From Eretmocerus hayati (lineage: Eukaryota > Arthropoda > Insecta > Hymenoptera > Aphelinidae): DNA of 64,000 nucleotides. Position numbers and translations under genes: made by a program. The DNA is taken from positions 64,222,282 to 64,286,281 of the forward strand of contig CM056741.1 of the NCBI GenBank assembly GCA_029851415.1, read 5' to 3'. Below the pieces are notes generated by a model. It worked only from the letters and a program-made list of their open reading frames with translations. It was not told the origin of the DNA and made no database searches. Below, piece by piece: positions 47,843-61,358 of this stretch (position 1 is its first letter; every line of letters starts with the position of its first letter).

Positions 47843-47959
47843 TATAAAAGCCGAGCATTGCTGCGTAATAATCGAGTGAAATTACGTACTCGCAGAGCGC
47901 AATCATTCCGCAGACGCCTAAGCGCAACGTGAATAAGGTTCACGTTAAAAACATGCTTG
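47843..47959 (+). promoter_or_regulatory. Candidate core promoter with mini first coding exon
   Basis: TATAAAAG at 47843-47850 is followed about 100 bases later by AAAACATGCTTG|GTGAGT: ATG at 47953, donor at 47960. There is no other ATG between about 47870 and that start, and AAAC before ATG is a good insect start context. A first exon coding only two or three residues is common for secreted and cuticular insect proteins. No matching second exon was recognised downstream, so the gene itself is unidentified. Confidence 0.38.
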
Positions 47960-50162
47960 GTGAGTCGGGACCACCCCGCGCTTATAGAAATTCTGATTTG
48001 AAAAATTTGCTGCCGAGTCGAGTGGAGCTTTGGTGAGAGTACTTTTTGTATTTGCAAGCTTTTGGCGCGCTTTACACATTAGTTCCGCATTTCGACACGT
48101 GTAGCGCTCGATGCACGATTTTTGCTATGCGATTGCAACTCTGATTTCATACACTTCGTTTGGACTCTACGATGGTTTCTATCTAAGTTACGACTTAAAA
48201 CCAAGTTGTTCTGATAATTTTAACCGAATTTCAACACAAAGAAGCAACGGACAATGAACTTATCATTTCAACCGTATTATTATATATGAAAAATCGCTTG
48301 CTGAGAGGCAATACCACCATGAAAAAAGCTTGGAATCGTTCTGCGGTTCATACTGGACCACGAGTCATGGGTAAAATTCTCGTGATTAAGAGGCACTTGC
48401 GCAAGAGACTTGGAATAGTAAACTCAAGAGAGAGAGAGTAAGATGAACGATGTTCGTGATGAGAGCAGAGCAAAGTACAATAGGTCACTGAAGCATCAGA
48501 AGCGCGCGAGTGCATAATCGAGCTCCGCCTCCTCTGCGATATTGTTCTCGTGTATTTTCTCTCTCTTTCTTTCTTGCAATTCCCTCATTATGCTCGACTC
48601 GATCTGATGCTACTCTGCATGAGATGCACTTTCTTTGTTTTTGGCTGCTCTAACCGTCGATTCAACTCACTTCTCACACCAAGTACATACATACATAACT
48701 CACACGAAATAATGCTCAAGTGCCAGGTACATTGTGAATATGCCTATGAGATCTCGTAGGTAAGTAAGCATGCATGCAAGATATATATGCCACAATGGGG
48801 CCTAAGGCCGCGACTGTCCCACTTGCCCCACCTCAGGCTTTCAATCTCACAGTCTCTTGGCTGCTGCTACTTTATCGCGTGCAAGCGCGCACAGCCTCTT
48901 GTATTTATATGCACCGTTATGCACTTACTTTTTACTTAGCCCCACACGTGTGTGCAGCTCTATATAGGTACACGTCACTCTGGACAATCATCTAAATAGC
49001 CAAGCTGGCACTCATACAGATATAAATGTTTAAAAGAGAGAGAGAGCGAGAGAGTGAAACAGTAAACTCAATCGGGCAATGTAATTCAATGGTTGCTCGA
49101 ATGGTTGTCTCATTTCACCCGCCTTTCTTTCGAGTCTGCCCCACACGCAAACTGATCTTTAGACTCCGATGCTTGACTTTGTTACAGGGAATATGTAGGT
49201 ACATACTTGCATGAGCACGTAATCGTAAGAGTGTGCACGAGATAATGTAATAACGTGGACAGAGCTGACGAACCTCGAGCTTTATATGTCCCGTATGCAA
49301 CACGTAACGAGTGGATGTCTTTGTAGGAAATGAGCTGTTGCAATGTAGAGGGCGTAAACCGGTTACCCTATCTACGCTTCCTGATCTGGATTATCAAACA
49401 TTTTCAGCCCTCTTTGCGAGCTCAAAATTATAACGCAAGTATGGCTGATTCTGCGAAAATACTGTGAACTTTGGGGGTTAAATTTGTCTTTTTGGAAAAT
49501 GTCCTACCCTTTGATCATCCAATTCTCATCCTTGCCACCTTGAAGTCAAAATGAAAAGTATAAGAGGTCGGATATCGTTGGGAAAAATTATCTTTGAGCC
49601 CGACAGTACCTTTGCAACCGACGCTAGACCAATATTACGTTGTATCGAGTTCCATGAAATGTGACAAATCGGACTTTGAGAGCATCGCAAGAGCTCGTAT
49701 GATTTTGGATCGACTGGCCGAACATGTACCTCTTACTGCCATCAAACTACAATAGAAAAACGCAAAACTGATCGGTTGAAGCCATTGATAGCTTTCATCA
49801 TTGAATGAGACACTTTTGTTGACCTTGGAAAAATATCGATGGTTCTTAGCTCCTCGCGCCGAATCACTTCAAATTCGCGGCCACGTCGCACCGAAAACTT
49901 CGAGACAAATTCAAGTGGAACGAGATGGCACCGGGGAAAAAGCGAGAGCCTTTCGCTCTCACAGAAAAGTTCGATAGTGTGTTTTTTGACGACCATAAAA
50001 TGTGACACGTTTCTCCCGGACACTGTGTTCGACCTGATGGTTTATACGCCGCGAAAAACTCGAGTGGGGTCTTGCATTTGGGCTTAGGTCTTGGATACGT
50101 CAGATTAGCTTTCGAATGGTATGTTGCAGAAATGCATGGTTCCTCTTACATGGTGGAATTAA
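47960..50162. other. Unassigned stretch with purine/pyrimidine-rich tracts
   Basis: Contains GAGAGAGAGAG at 48429, CTCTCTTTCTTTC near 48560 and AGAGAGAGAG near 49036. Short open frames only. If the promoter at 47.84 kb is real, this is its first intron. Confidence 0.4.
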
Positions 50163-50905
50163 GGTAAGTGTACCCAACTTGCCCCCATATGCCGATCTCG
50201 GGGATGGGCACTCCTTGGCCTCCCGGCAATTTTTTTTCACCTTTGTTATGTTGAAATATGAAGAAGTAAGTAGTTTGCGTCGACCCCGAATCATTCCTAC
50301 GTTCTCCAGAAAATCCAAAGTGATTTTTCTATTTTTCGTGATTGCTTAGCTAAGAAACCACCGAGGGAATCGCCTTCAGTAAAATCGGTGCAAATTTATT
50401 TTCATTCGGCCAATCTTGACGCACCTTAGCGCATTCGATTCCTTGTCTCAAGACCTTCAGAATCCATTTTTCAAAATTGCAAATTTTGAATATGGAGCTG
50501 TTTTATGTGCAAAACACGGAGACGATTTGTAAACAAGGGTGCCAACATCGGAGTGTACCTAACATGTCCCCATATGTTTATCTCAAAAGGGCGTCCTGAA
50601 CGACTTTTTTTACCACACAGAATGTGTTTATTACGTTGAAATGACTCAAGAATAGTGTTTCGAACCACCGAAAAGCTCCAAATGTGCGTGCACGGCGATA
50701 AAAACACTTGATCGCCGGTTTCCATCATTTGTTTCGGAAGAATTCAGACAGTTCGGCTTCAATTGATCCAAGTTGGACGTGGTTCAGTGCATTTTGAAGG
50801 TCCTAAAACAAACTTCAAAATGAGCTAAGATACGTTGGAAAATATGGAAATGGGCCAAAGTTATTAAGAAAATGGCTTAATGGGGGCAAGTTGGGTACAC
50901 TGACC
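50163..50905. mobile_element. TIR element with GTGTACCCAACTTGCCCCCA ends
   Basis: GTGTACCCAACTTGCCCCCA at 50168 is repeated inverted at 50881-50900, and a related block (GTGTACCTAACATGTCCCCA) lies inside near 50553. The interior has no coding signature. Confidence 0.7.
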
Positions 50906-51267
50906 TTATGAATGTGAAGGGATGATTTTGGAGGAAAGACGAGCAAAGAACCTCGTTTTTTGGTATAAATCACGGTCGTATAGATAGGTCTGGAAACTCC
51001 TATTGCGAACATGGTTCCGAATTCCGGGCTCAAAAGTTTCCACTTTTACTCATTTTTTCTTGGGGCGCTGCGATCGAGTAGTAAGTGCACGTGTTGATGT
51101 TGACAAAAATCAATCTCCACCAAAGATCCAGTTATTACAGTTCCATACATACTTATGTGTAATGGCTAAAATCACATCTGCACTGTAGCGGAAAGATATA
51201 GCCAACTTTCTGAAGAAGAAGAAGAAGAACACAAATCAATCTTGTAATGTCAACATCAGTTCCCTAA

Positions 51268-51440
51268 CCTTTGTGTCATGCCGTGTCCATCAAGTGCCCA
51301 ATGAATAATTATAAATCGAAAGAGATTCGGTCAACCTTCAAGCCACCGAAAGATTTTGGTTTGAAGAAGCTCAACTTGAAGAAGCTGCGTTCAACACAAA
51401 GAGTGTGTGACAGACACTTTGCTGAAGAAGACGTGATTCG
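51268..51440 (+). pseudogene. THAP-like zinc-finger remnant
   Basis: A plus-strand frame reads PLCHAVSIKCP, then FKPPKDFGLKKL, then STQRVCDRHFAEEDVIR, and meets either TAA or the donor CG|GTAAAT at 51441. VCxxHFxEEDxI is the C-terminal half of the C2CH THAP motif, with FxPPKD resembling the FPKD segment. The conserved Trp is missing and the N-terminal cysteines are oddly spaced. It may be an exon of a THAP-type transposase (P-element-like) or host gene, or a decayed copy. Confidence 0.35.
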
Positions 51441-52873
51441 GTAAATCATACAACGCGATGCAAGTGGCCGAATTATCGCGTAAGCACGCGATAATTTCAT
51501 ACACATACACATAGTTTAAATTGTATAGCACCATGCGATTGGAATGCTCATCTTTATTAATTTTGTTGAACCCAATATTTGGGGGAACGAAAAGTTTGAT
51601 AGAATATTTCATCATCAACAGATGGTTCTGATTAATAAGTAAGAATAAGTTGTTAGATCAGCCTTAATCTAATTCTCTGCTTCAACTCTTCATCGTTACT
51701 CTCACAAAATCAATAAATCAACCATAATAGATCAGTTATGTTGGCATGTTTACTTTTTTGAACATCATACTACTCGATGGCAGCGCCACGCTCACCGTGG
51801 TCAACTTTGGCATTACACCTCGCTCTATTAAGAGGACCAATAACCTTTAGCATTGAGTGTCCAAACCTGTTTATACGACCGTGGTATAAATCGGTGTTTA
51901 GAGTATGAAAAACAGCAAATATCGTCACTATAATCTATCCTCGTATGGTCAAAAAGAACATACCTCATGGATCCCATTCTCAGATATGAGCTATCTTATT
52001 GAAAGTGTTAGCTCAGGAGAACATCAGAGTTAACACTTTTCGAGGAATCGCCCATATAGCACAAAGTAAAATTTTCTATTTGTATCTTGTATCTATATTA
52101 GTACTGCAGAGGCACTTGAAACCATTACGAACCACTTGATAAACTCGGATAAACTATTAGATTATTCGAAATTGAGTTTGAAATGCTTCTTGATCTCTCT
52201 CAATTTATGTTTGAGCTCCTGCATTGTCGAAAGTCCTGTGAAACTTGGATAAGGAATGATCTCGGGAGTTAAGAATGGACAAGAGAGTCATTCTCAGTCG
52301 GTGTTGAAGCCACTGTTGCCTTCAACGGGGATGGCCTCGTGAAAGGCTCCATTTCGATTTCTTCTGTAGTTTTGGTGGTTTGAAAGCCACTTAAGACCGC
52401 AGGTTCTACAAATTAAACTCAAAAAGAATTTGAAAATGTGCTGATAAAAAATCAGCCCATTGGAACCTTTTCTCGTGCATTTCATATGATTTTGCCGAAA
52501 CCTAAATAGAATCGGATTCACCACACCGTAACTCAGATTGTAGACCCTCTTCCACTTGCATATTGTCAATACAATAGTTTTCCACTTTTAGAATAATAAT
52601 TAGTTTCTTATAAACCTCAAATTATCATACCCAGAGTCTGTTCATGATTTATTACTCATTGCATCACTATGACGAGCATTTTAATGGGCCCAGCTAAAGT
52701 ATCGACGCTCGGCGAGAAGATTGGAATACTCAGGGCGTGCAAAGTCAATTGTTTTTTATTTTTATTCGATAATCACACAATCATCGTAGTTCATTTCCTG
52801 CTGTATGCCAGATCACACAGATGAAATTTGTATAAAGCTATTTCCCATAAGACCAGAATCTTCAGCACCCAGA

Positions 52874-52906
<33 letters not shown>

Positions 52907-55900
52907 ATTGAGAGCGGGGGGAAACATCCCCATTTGCTCATTTTGCATATTACACTTGAGTTACAAGTTCATATTTCATACGAACAAGTGGTGAAAGAAA
53001 ATGTTCTAGGATACTGTCATGGCAAGCTAAGTAACTTAGGAAGATGTTTGTGATCGAATATCAATTAGATTACATTCACGACTTGCGAATAAAAATTACG
53101 GTTTGTGAGTAAAGTTGCGTTTCTCCGAGAGAAAGAAAGAGGAAGACAAGCCCATGGCCCCTGTTACAAGTTAGGAAAGCTGAAAAGGCTGACGATCCTT
53201 ATTCGATTCCAAATCATCTTGCAATCAGATTTTACTCTTATCATCGCATCCGGTCGTCGTTAGAGCCGTGCCAATGGTAAAGGCAGCACAATAGAATTCT
53301 ATCACCTCAAAGATGCTCAATTTAAAATCGTTCATCCGCTCCTAGAATCCGTTACATAATGCACAATAATAATCGATGGTCAAAGTGAAGATGCCGCACG
53401 AGGCCTCCTTTACTTTACCATAGACAAAGGCCATTGTCCTGAACAAATTCTATTTTTGTATGATTTTTAATAAATCCACATGGTTCAAGCCCCTCGAGCT
53501 ACCATTCAACAATCTATTGTTCTTTAAAACTGTTATACACCAATGACTCATTATAACAGTATAACCAAACCCATCTCTTTGCCAGGAGCACTTGCGAGAG
53601 TACAAAATGCTTGTCACTTTGTTTTCTCGTAAAATTTTACTCACAAGTATTGAGTCTGTAATACTGAATGGAGCTGCTCGAGTGAAATAGACTGATTCAT
53701 CGTTTCAATTTCTAAAAGCGAGTAGTCAAAAATGAAAATTTAGCAGACGAACAAGGTGTTTTTCAATCTAATAATTCCAAAAAGATTTTGGCAAAATGAA
53801 AAGCTTGTCGTGATGGAGCGATTTCTCAGAATAAATTTCATCACGAATTTTATTCCACGTGGATGAAAATAGACTATCTGTGACTGAATCCGGTAACCTA
53901 AATTCGATTAAATTCGCAAAAGAAGGACGAAAAGACAAGACCTATCTAATTTGCAGATGACAAAGACTCTCGCAAAGCATGCAATGGCATTTGCTCGAGG
54001 CTGGAAATAAAGGAAGCACAAAAACTTAAAGCTCGCAAAGAAAGAATTTCTCCTTGTCCAAGTATACTTTGGATAACTCGTTTTACCAACACAATGTACA
54101 TTGTACACGCATACCTCAATGTTAGTTTACACACGTGAGCGGGGTGTGGGTGTAACGGGACCTTTTGCACGCGTCTGGCGTTCCATATCACGGCCTTTAT
54201 ATGTATACTTACTTTCCCAAAACAATGGATTCACCAAGCAAGTAAATGTGCACTCATACATTCTATATATCTATACATATAAAAAACATTTTATGCATAG
54301 ATATATATCTTTATGGGCTAAAGATAAGAGCTGCATCACGTGCTTGCATTTGAGTGAGTCACGCCGCAGCCCCACTAATACTCGGTGGCATTACATACCA
54401 GATAGTAGTGGGTAACCCTTTATCCTGACCGTCTTGGTTGGAGAGAGAGAGAGAGAGATCGAGGGGACCCATCAAGGCCCCCCGACTAAACGGGGACTGC
54501 AGCCTCGACCTCGATCACTTTCATTTACCCATGCAAGCCGTGTATATCAGCGACCCGATGACCCGTACTCGTATAGTAAACTCTCGTATATCCATTATCT
54601 GTAACTCGTATTCCGCATTCCTTGCTTTATTTACCGCATTCTCCGGGTTTTTCGACTTCATTCATCAAGCTCCGGCATTTCGCGGCCGACATCTCGAGTA
54701 AGAAGTTGGATAAATGAGCCACGCAGCAAAGCTCTTGCATTGCTCGCGAAATGGAACTCGACCAATTCTTTTTGTTCTACCCCAACTCGGAGTTCGTTTC
54801 AGACTCTGCTCAGGACTTTATTCGGCGATGAAAAAGAATGTCTGAAAATGCGGAGCTACACGTGACACTTGGCCAAAGAAGTGTACACTGTATAGGAATT
54901 CCGCTTTTGACGTCTCTTGTTGTTTTGTGCTGGTTTGTCCCACTTATCCATTAATTCTCTTCCACATTCATTAACCAACCATTTGCAGATGAGACAGTTC
55001 CTTTTCAAGAACCAGAAATCATCTTCATATTTTACCAATTTTTTTAAAGGTATATTCCCTTCAAATTATTCCACCGCTTGAACCAAATATGTATGCAAGT
55101 ACGGATTTTTATTAGATTCGAAATCAGTGATCCAACATACACTGTAGAAGGAGTTCTGAAAAAAGCCTGTAGGTGATTAAGACTCTATCGAGAACTCTAT
55201 AATGTTCAGTAGCGAGTAAAAATATCGGTTCCGAAAAAATCACTACTATTGGCGTAGGGAATCGGGCGAGCTACGCTGGGCGTAGAGAAATCCTTACTAC
55301 CTTCTTGTAAATCTACAATTTTGGCTAGCGATTTCGATGAACCTAGTGGCGCGAAAATACAAATGCATCAGTAAAATAACTAACTCGTGGTAAAATCGCA
55401 AATAGGTTAGGAAATTTTTCTGTATCTTTTTTTACAATTGAATCTGTCTTGACTGTTTCATATGTTTCAGCCGGACACCTTGGCTAGCTTGAACATTTTG
55501 AACTTTTATAATTTGCACTTCGATGATTGTTCGTTAGATCTGTCAAAATGTTTGCAAAAATACATGCATTCGATTAAGATGTTAACTTACTCGTCACTCT
55601 TGAAAAAATTTCAAAACCAATCTACTGAAATTCTCAATTTTCTCGCTCTACTTAATTAGGTAGTTCTGTCGCGTAGAAACTCAGGCGTTGACGAATTGTA
55701 ACTCGGTGAAGAATTACCCTGCGCCAAAGTCATTTGTATACCAAATCTCGAAAAAAATATAGGGGTTCTCAAAACCTGGTTCGATTATAACTTAAACTAA
55801 TCAGTTTTCAATTGGATTAGAATATAATTGAAGCACCATATGTCAAAGGGAAACAATTTTCAGAATCCCCCGAAAGTTTATCCCGGCCGCTCAGTGACGC

Positions 55901-56039
55901 AATATTTATGATTAATACAGGCATATCCATATTCATTGAAGCTTGATCAGTCGGTTTCTATACAATAGGGAACTGACATCGTTCCAGAAAACGTTATAAT
56001 TTGAGAGTTCGCAGCAAGATAAATATAGGAAAAAAAGTT
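51441..56039. other. Intergenic stretch, few signals
   Basis: Contains a fragment of the TTAA MITE (52841-52878) next to a (GATT)n tract (52874-52903). An open minus frame at 54856-55038 is rich in charged residues and a plus frame at 55473-55659 follows a good acceptor (CATATGTTTCAG), but neither matches a known family. The rest shows nothing. Confidence 0.4.
52841..52903. repeat. MITE fragment plus (GATT)n microsatellite
   Basis: CTATTTCCCATAAGACC...TCAGCACC matches the centre of the TTAA MITE at 17.9 kb (plus orientation), immediately followed by about seven GATT units. Confidence 0.7.
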
Positions 56040-56400
56040 TGGAATTTTTACGACGCCTCAGTGGTTTTTTAATCATCACTGAAGTTTTGACAATTTGAAT
56101 TGGTGCGCCATCCAATATGGCGGCGGCTGCACATGTGCCACTAAATTCGCCAACTGTTGTGATGTCATTTTTCCATCGAAAATTCTCATCTAAATCACAA
56201 TCGAGAGCTTATTTTACTCGAATAATACAAGTTCGCGGTGGAAAAACGCAGGTTTGTCTCAGAACTTGGTATCAATCAAGTAAATCTAGAAGTCACGTGA
56301 CTCATGTGCAGTCGCCGCCATACTGAATGGCGCCAGTTCAAAACCTGAAAAACTTCAGACTCGAATTCAAATCACTTTTACCACTGAAAATTTCCAAATC
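56040..56400. repeat. Foldback element around inverted CGCCATCCAATATGGCGG arms
   Basis: GTGCGCCATCCAATATGGCG then CGGCTGCACATGTG (left, 56102-56138) is mirrored by CATGTGCAGTCGCCGCCATA then CTGAATGGCGCC (right, 56304-56335), with outer inverted matches around ACTGAAGTTTTGACAATTTG and CAAAACCTGAAAAACTTCAG. About 160 bp lies between the arms. Confidence 0.7.
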
Positions 56401-57326
56401 TTCATATATCGTGTCTTTTTCAACGTGAACTTCCATAATATGAGCGTTTTGGAATAATTTTTGTGGTCATGTCAGTTCTCCATTCACAATTACAAATGAA
56501 GCCAGGCTTAAAACAGTTCATCTTGATTATCAATCCTGCAGCTCGCCCGAAACAGAATTACGACGGTTGTACAGAGGCTCTTAGAGAACAGTACGACGAC
56601 GACGATGGTGATGGTGTATATCTCTGTGTTGCCGTCTCTCTCTCTCTTTCTCTCCTGCAGTGGCTAATGAGAATGCAGATGAGAAAATTAGAGTAGTCGG
56701 TGGAAGGGTGTTGGGGGAGGGTCTAGTCGTCGGTCTCTACTGGGCCTTTGCTCAGATAAGGGGCTAAAAGTGAGGTACCATCGAGCTGAACCACATCGGG
56801 TTCTCAGTACTGCGCCCATCAACTGCAAGAGACTCGTCGCTGCTATCTGTATACGTATAGCACGGCCTCGTTTGTTACGCTGATGAGTAATCAGAGCAGG
56901 AGGCTTGACTTTGCACACAGATATACATAGAGCCAGCGCAGTTCGGACTGCATTAGAAGCTGCAATGAGTTTTTCGTCCTGACGAGTCTGCACTAGGCAA
57001 ATGGGCTATAATGCACCTCTCCGAGTTTGGCAGTCCACTCGCCGTGGACATGCAAGGTTCAATCTTTTTCCCTCGTTGAAATATACTTCACGTGCATTAG
57101 GTGGTGCTCCAAACTTGCGTCGATTTACTAAGTGAAAACTAGCTGGCATTACCGAGTTTGGATCAATGCAAGGGTGGGTTCGAAGAAAAACGAGAGACGA
57201 GTAGGCTCCGGACGACGTTCGATGCCAGAAAAATCTCAAAAAATTATCAGAATCAATTCGGTTTTTGGAAGAAATCCCAACTCACACTTGGAACAATTTA
57301 AAATGAATTTGAATGGTTCTATGATT

Positions 57327-57544
57327 GTACACTCACCGGACATAAATTCTGTGCAAATCTGAGAAAGCTTTTTGGTCCCTCAGGCGGTGCTCAGAATCCT
57401 GAGACTTGATTCCAATTCTGAAGGTATGAGGATGGAATTACGTTTATGAAGACCCCACAAACGGTCTGATTCGGCTTAAAACAACAGCTCGAGGACAAGA
57501 AGCTTTTTCAAATTTGCACACAATTTATGTCGGTTGAGTGTACA
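57327..57544. repeat. Short TIR element, 218 bp
   Basis: TGTACACTCACCGGACATAA then ATTCTGTGCAAAT at the left end and its inverse at 57502-57544 (GCACACAATTTATGTCGG then TTGAGTGTACA). Inner inverted AAGCTTTTT segments extend the arms to about 50 bp. No coding capacity. Confidence 0.75.
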
Positions 57545-60301
57545 TTGTTGCATTTGGTCTCGTACAAGCAAACAAACTAGAGTGCATTTCAGCGGTATTT
57601 CAAATATTGTCCAAAGAGTTTAATTGAATAAATATCCAATTTTTCCTTGATCATAAATTTTATGAGAAGGCATGCTCAAGCCCTGATGTTAGCATGCACC
57701 TAATCAAATTGCAAGACTGCTTTTGATGATTGCAAAAATTTCATGAGTTCGCCCATGATATGTATCGCAGCTTTTGGTATCTCCTGATCATCAGATCAGC
57801 CACAAAAGCTTGCAAGCTCTCAGACAGGCTATTTAAGCTACGAGCTCGGAAGCCAACGCAAAGCCATTATTATACGCTCAATGCTCATTTTTCAGCTGCT
57901 GCAGTTTCTGGCGCTTGCAGGGCATAGGTTGTCGAAGCGGGATATGGATTGCCCCTTTCGACGCTCGCGGCTGCATGATCTACGCCACCGAGACGTGCCA
58001 AAAGCCAGGCGCAGCCCTTCTGCCACCTCATTTACATTCATGCTCTTTTAAAGCTCATTTTTGTGTGCCACAAAGTTTCGTTTTCCTGTACAGTCGCAAA
58101 GCACTCCAGCACCGCTCTTTCACACTAATCTGAAAAATGCTCACTCGACTCGCTTTCGAATATTTCCAAGACCAACGGCTACCCGATACGGTAGGGAAAC
58201 CTCTTAAATTTTTTGAGAAAAGTTGAACTATAGACTTAAACTTTGTCAGGAAAAAAGATGACCCCCAGGACAGTGTGTCGAGTGACTCGGTCAAGTGATC
58301 AATGTGAAGACTTCCTGAGGAAGCTAATTTCTCCGAAGAAGATATAGATTCGGCATAAGATTCTGATGGTAATTTATTGCCAGTTTATACTGTGAAATAA
58401 GTCTTTCTCTGTCATCGCCTTTCATGTAATGCAAGTCTTTCGTCATTTTATGATTCAACATTCAAATCCTTGAGGCATATACACATAGCACTCAAATTGT
58501 AAATTAACCTTAATTCACGATGATTTTGATAGTTACAAGAGACGAAATATGAGAAAGTGTTTGGGCCAAGCACACTCATCTCGCATGCAATAATCGGTCA
58601 CATCCTAATCAGGTACAAGTCAGCAGTTTCGTCAGATCATTCATTCAATATTATGCTTGCTCTTCAAGACTGATGAGTCATTTTCACTCAAGTCGCCTAC
58701 AGGAAGGAAAGTTTCTTGCGATGTACATCAGCTCGCAATTCACAAGTAGGAGTTTAACGAGATATTCATCAATGGTTTCTTTGATTTTATCATCAATTTA
58801 ACACGGCTCCCCATCAGTGAAATTGATGACTTCGACTCAATCCTCAAATTCTTATTTCCAGGTAAGAAATTGAGCGTAAGTCTCTTTTTCTGTTTGTGAT
58901 GGTATGAATCGACGCATGAAAAATCAGATTATAAAAAAATTACACTATTCTTGAGATGTAATTGGTAGATTTTCCTACCTCAATCATTCGCGTTCATCAC
59001 AACTGGTGCAAACTCTCCAGTGATAGCCCTCGTGGACATTTCCGTGCTAAGAGCTAAAATATGGGGGAATATCTCAATTGGAAACGAGGTTTTACACTTA
59101 CTCTATGAGCTGATTTTTCGCAGTTTTCTACAATCTGCTTTCGAAAAAAATTTAGAACTCATCGAATCAAACTTCAAAACAGAGTGTAAACGGATACAAT
59201 CAACAAACAGTCACTCAATACTAGCGAAATTTACTTTACAGCTACCTTGCTGTTCCTATTACCGATTTTTTTCTTCTACATATAAGTTGGAGAATAAAAA
59301 CGTGAGAAATTGGCAAAATTCGCGAGTTCAGAGTGCAAAGCCACAAATGCGGCAATTTTAAGTAGCGTTGCGGGCTTTAGCGTAATTAAACAAATAAGTA
59401 GGGGTATACGCTCGCTCTAAGTGAATGCAATGAGCCGAACATATACAGCAGTGGGTGTGCATATCTTGCTTTGGGTATTCGGTGCAGGCGCGCAACCCAA
59501 ACCCAACACACTATCCCACGTGGCAACAAATTAGCCTAGCTTACATTACGTTGCGAAAGAGCACAGTGACCCTTACATAAAGATAATTACGGGGGCGCGG
59601 GCGAGAAAAAACTCTTGCGTAATGCTCAAACAATCTAGTTTGTGGTGCGAGAGCCCGGACGCAATGTAAAAAAAAAAGGGCATCAGAGGCCAGATCGCAA
59701 GCGAGTTCTTGCTTTGTGCAGGGATATATTGTATTATATACGGAGTGGCTTTGTGAGTTTCTGATGCTATGATCCCGTCGTAGATTGTATATATGTAGAG
59801 GCGAAAGCCTTCAGAGTTGACCCGCTGAGAAAATTGAAGAAAACCGCTAGGGAAAACGTGAGAGAGGCTACATTGAGAGGATCGTGTGCTTCGGATGCAT
59901 CTGAGATGAGATGCTTCAAAGTGACTACGATAAATGTGCAGGGTATATATATTCATTTTGTAAAAATGTAAGAAAATGAGAGGTTGTCAGGGGTAGGGTA
60001 GGACTGGGACTGATCAGAGCAACAGTCGAATTTGAATAATGTTCCAGCGTCAAGATGGTTGAAGCTGTATAATACATTCGCAAAAATTTGTATTCCGCGC
60101 GCGCGAGCTATTCAAATGAGCTGTACAACCAGTTAACTTTGGAACGTCTTGGAGCGTGGTATTAGCTTGCAGCTTTGCAGCCTGAAAGATGTGAAAATTG
60201 GCAAAAATGAGGATCTAAGGAAGGCGAGGAGCAACAGAAAAATTCACTTATTGTCGTCGCTGTGAATCAAGTGAACTTTTCAATTTTCTCGGGTAAGCCC
60301 G
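57545..60301. other. Intergenic stretch, nothing firmly assigned
   Basis: A 113-codon plus frame at 59020-59361 and GC-richer sequence near 57.9-58.05 kb show no recognisable family. No repeats were identified. Confidence 0.4.
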
Positions 60302-60473
60302 GTATAAAATGTAGTCCTCGAGGGAGGAGCTAAGCGCCCCGGTATTATATAAGCACGAAAGAGCGCCGAGAAAGCAAAGGTGGCCCTACGGTGCTATAAA
60401 ACTAAATAACAACTCGACACACGTTGCGCGCTGCTACTGTCGAAATCAGATTTAGCGTGCAATCTGCAGTTAG
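60302..60473 (+). promoter_or_regulatory. Cluster of three TATA-like boxes
   Basis: TATAAAAT (60303), TATATAAG (60348) and TATAAAA (60395) are spaced about 45-47 bases apart; a possible donor TTAG|GTAAAC follows at 60474. This could be a promoter with a non-coding first exon. No linked coding exon was recognised, so it is weakly supported. Confidence 0.25.
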
Positions 60474-60649
60474 GTAAACCGAGTTAATCTGTGGTACAAA
60501 ATAAATCGGACTTGCTCAAAGAGATTGAAAATCGTATCAAATGTCGGTGAAATTATTCTTCATCATAACCGATTGACGGAAAATACTACGAAGAATCAAT
60601 TTTTCTAGCGACACAATTGGTGGGGTCTCTGCGTGTCAACTTGGCTGTT

Positions 60650-60703
60650 CATGGAAGTTAGGCATCGTCGGACGCGGTTAGTACTTGGATGGGTGACCGC
60701 CCA
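60650..60703 (+). rRNA. 5S rRNA-like fragment (pseudogene or 5S-derived SINE head)
   Basis: GAAGTTAGGCATCGTCGGAC followed by GCGGTTAGTACTTGGATGGG and TGACCGCC matches the internal promoter region and 3' stem of animal 5S rRNA. The expected 5' third and the 3' closing stem are absent or unrecognisable, so it is partial. It may be a retropseudogene or the head of a SINE3-type element. Confidence 0.8.
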
Positions 60704-61358
60704 TCTCGGTTTAATCAACCTCGACTTGCTGACTTTTCTGATCGATTAGTCGACACTTGCACCTCAGCAACGTGAGCGGAAGGCACGAAATGTTACAATT
60801 TTGGTGTTCATTCTTGTACGAAAAGTGGCATGAGCACCGTAAGGGTATCATGATGAATGTGCCGAACTCTCCGGAGCAGGTTTTCTCTTTTCAGTCAGGA
60901 GTTTTCCCTCGCTCCACGGGCATGAAATCCGGGCAAATGCGGAGAGAAATTAGAAAAGGGTGAGTGGCTGGATCTCAAAATACGCCACGATAATACACGA
61001 ACCGCTACGAGTTTCACCCCGGTTGATATATGATCCATTATCCGAGGACAGCCGTTAAACACGGGGAAAAATTTAATTTTCTCAACTTTTAATTACCATA
61101 CACTGAATCAACCAAGACAAATTAGTCTGCCCTGCTGCCAAAAGCCGACTCATAGAATTGGTAACATCTTTGTGGCGAGCCTAAATTATATCTGACTTGC
61201 GTACAGCAAGCCGTGAGCAAAGCGCACCAACACGATTTCCAACCATCTTGTACTCCATGTAATATAATGACAAAGCAATAGCTAGCCAACAAAGCAAAAG
61301 TGACGTGGCAAATCGTTGCGAATCGAGCATTTTGCAAGGAGACCAGCTATCGACTCTT

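Noticed and set aside
56880..56980. CTGATGAG and CTGACGAG segments hinting at a hammerhead ribozyme
   Set aside because: The second conserved core (CGAAAC) and the required stems are not present.
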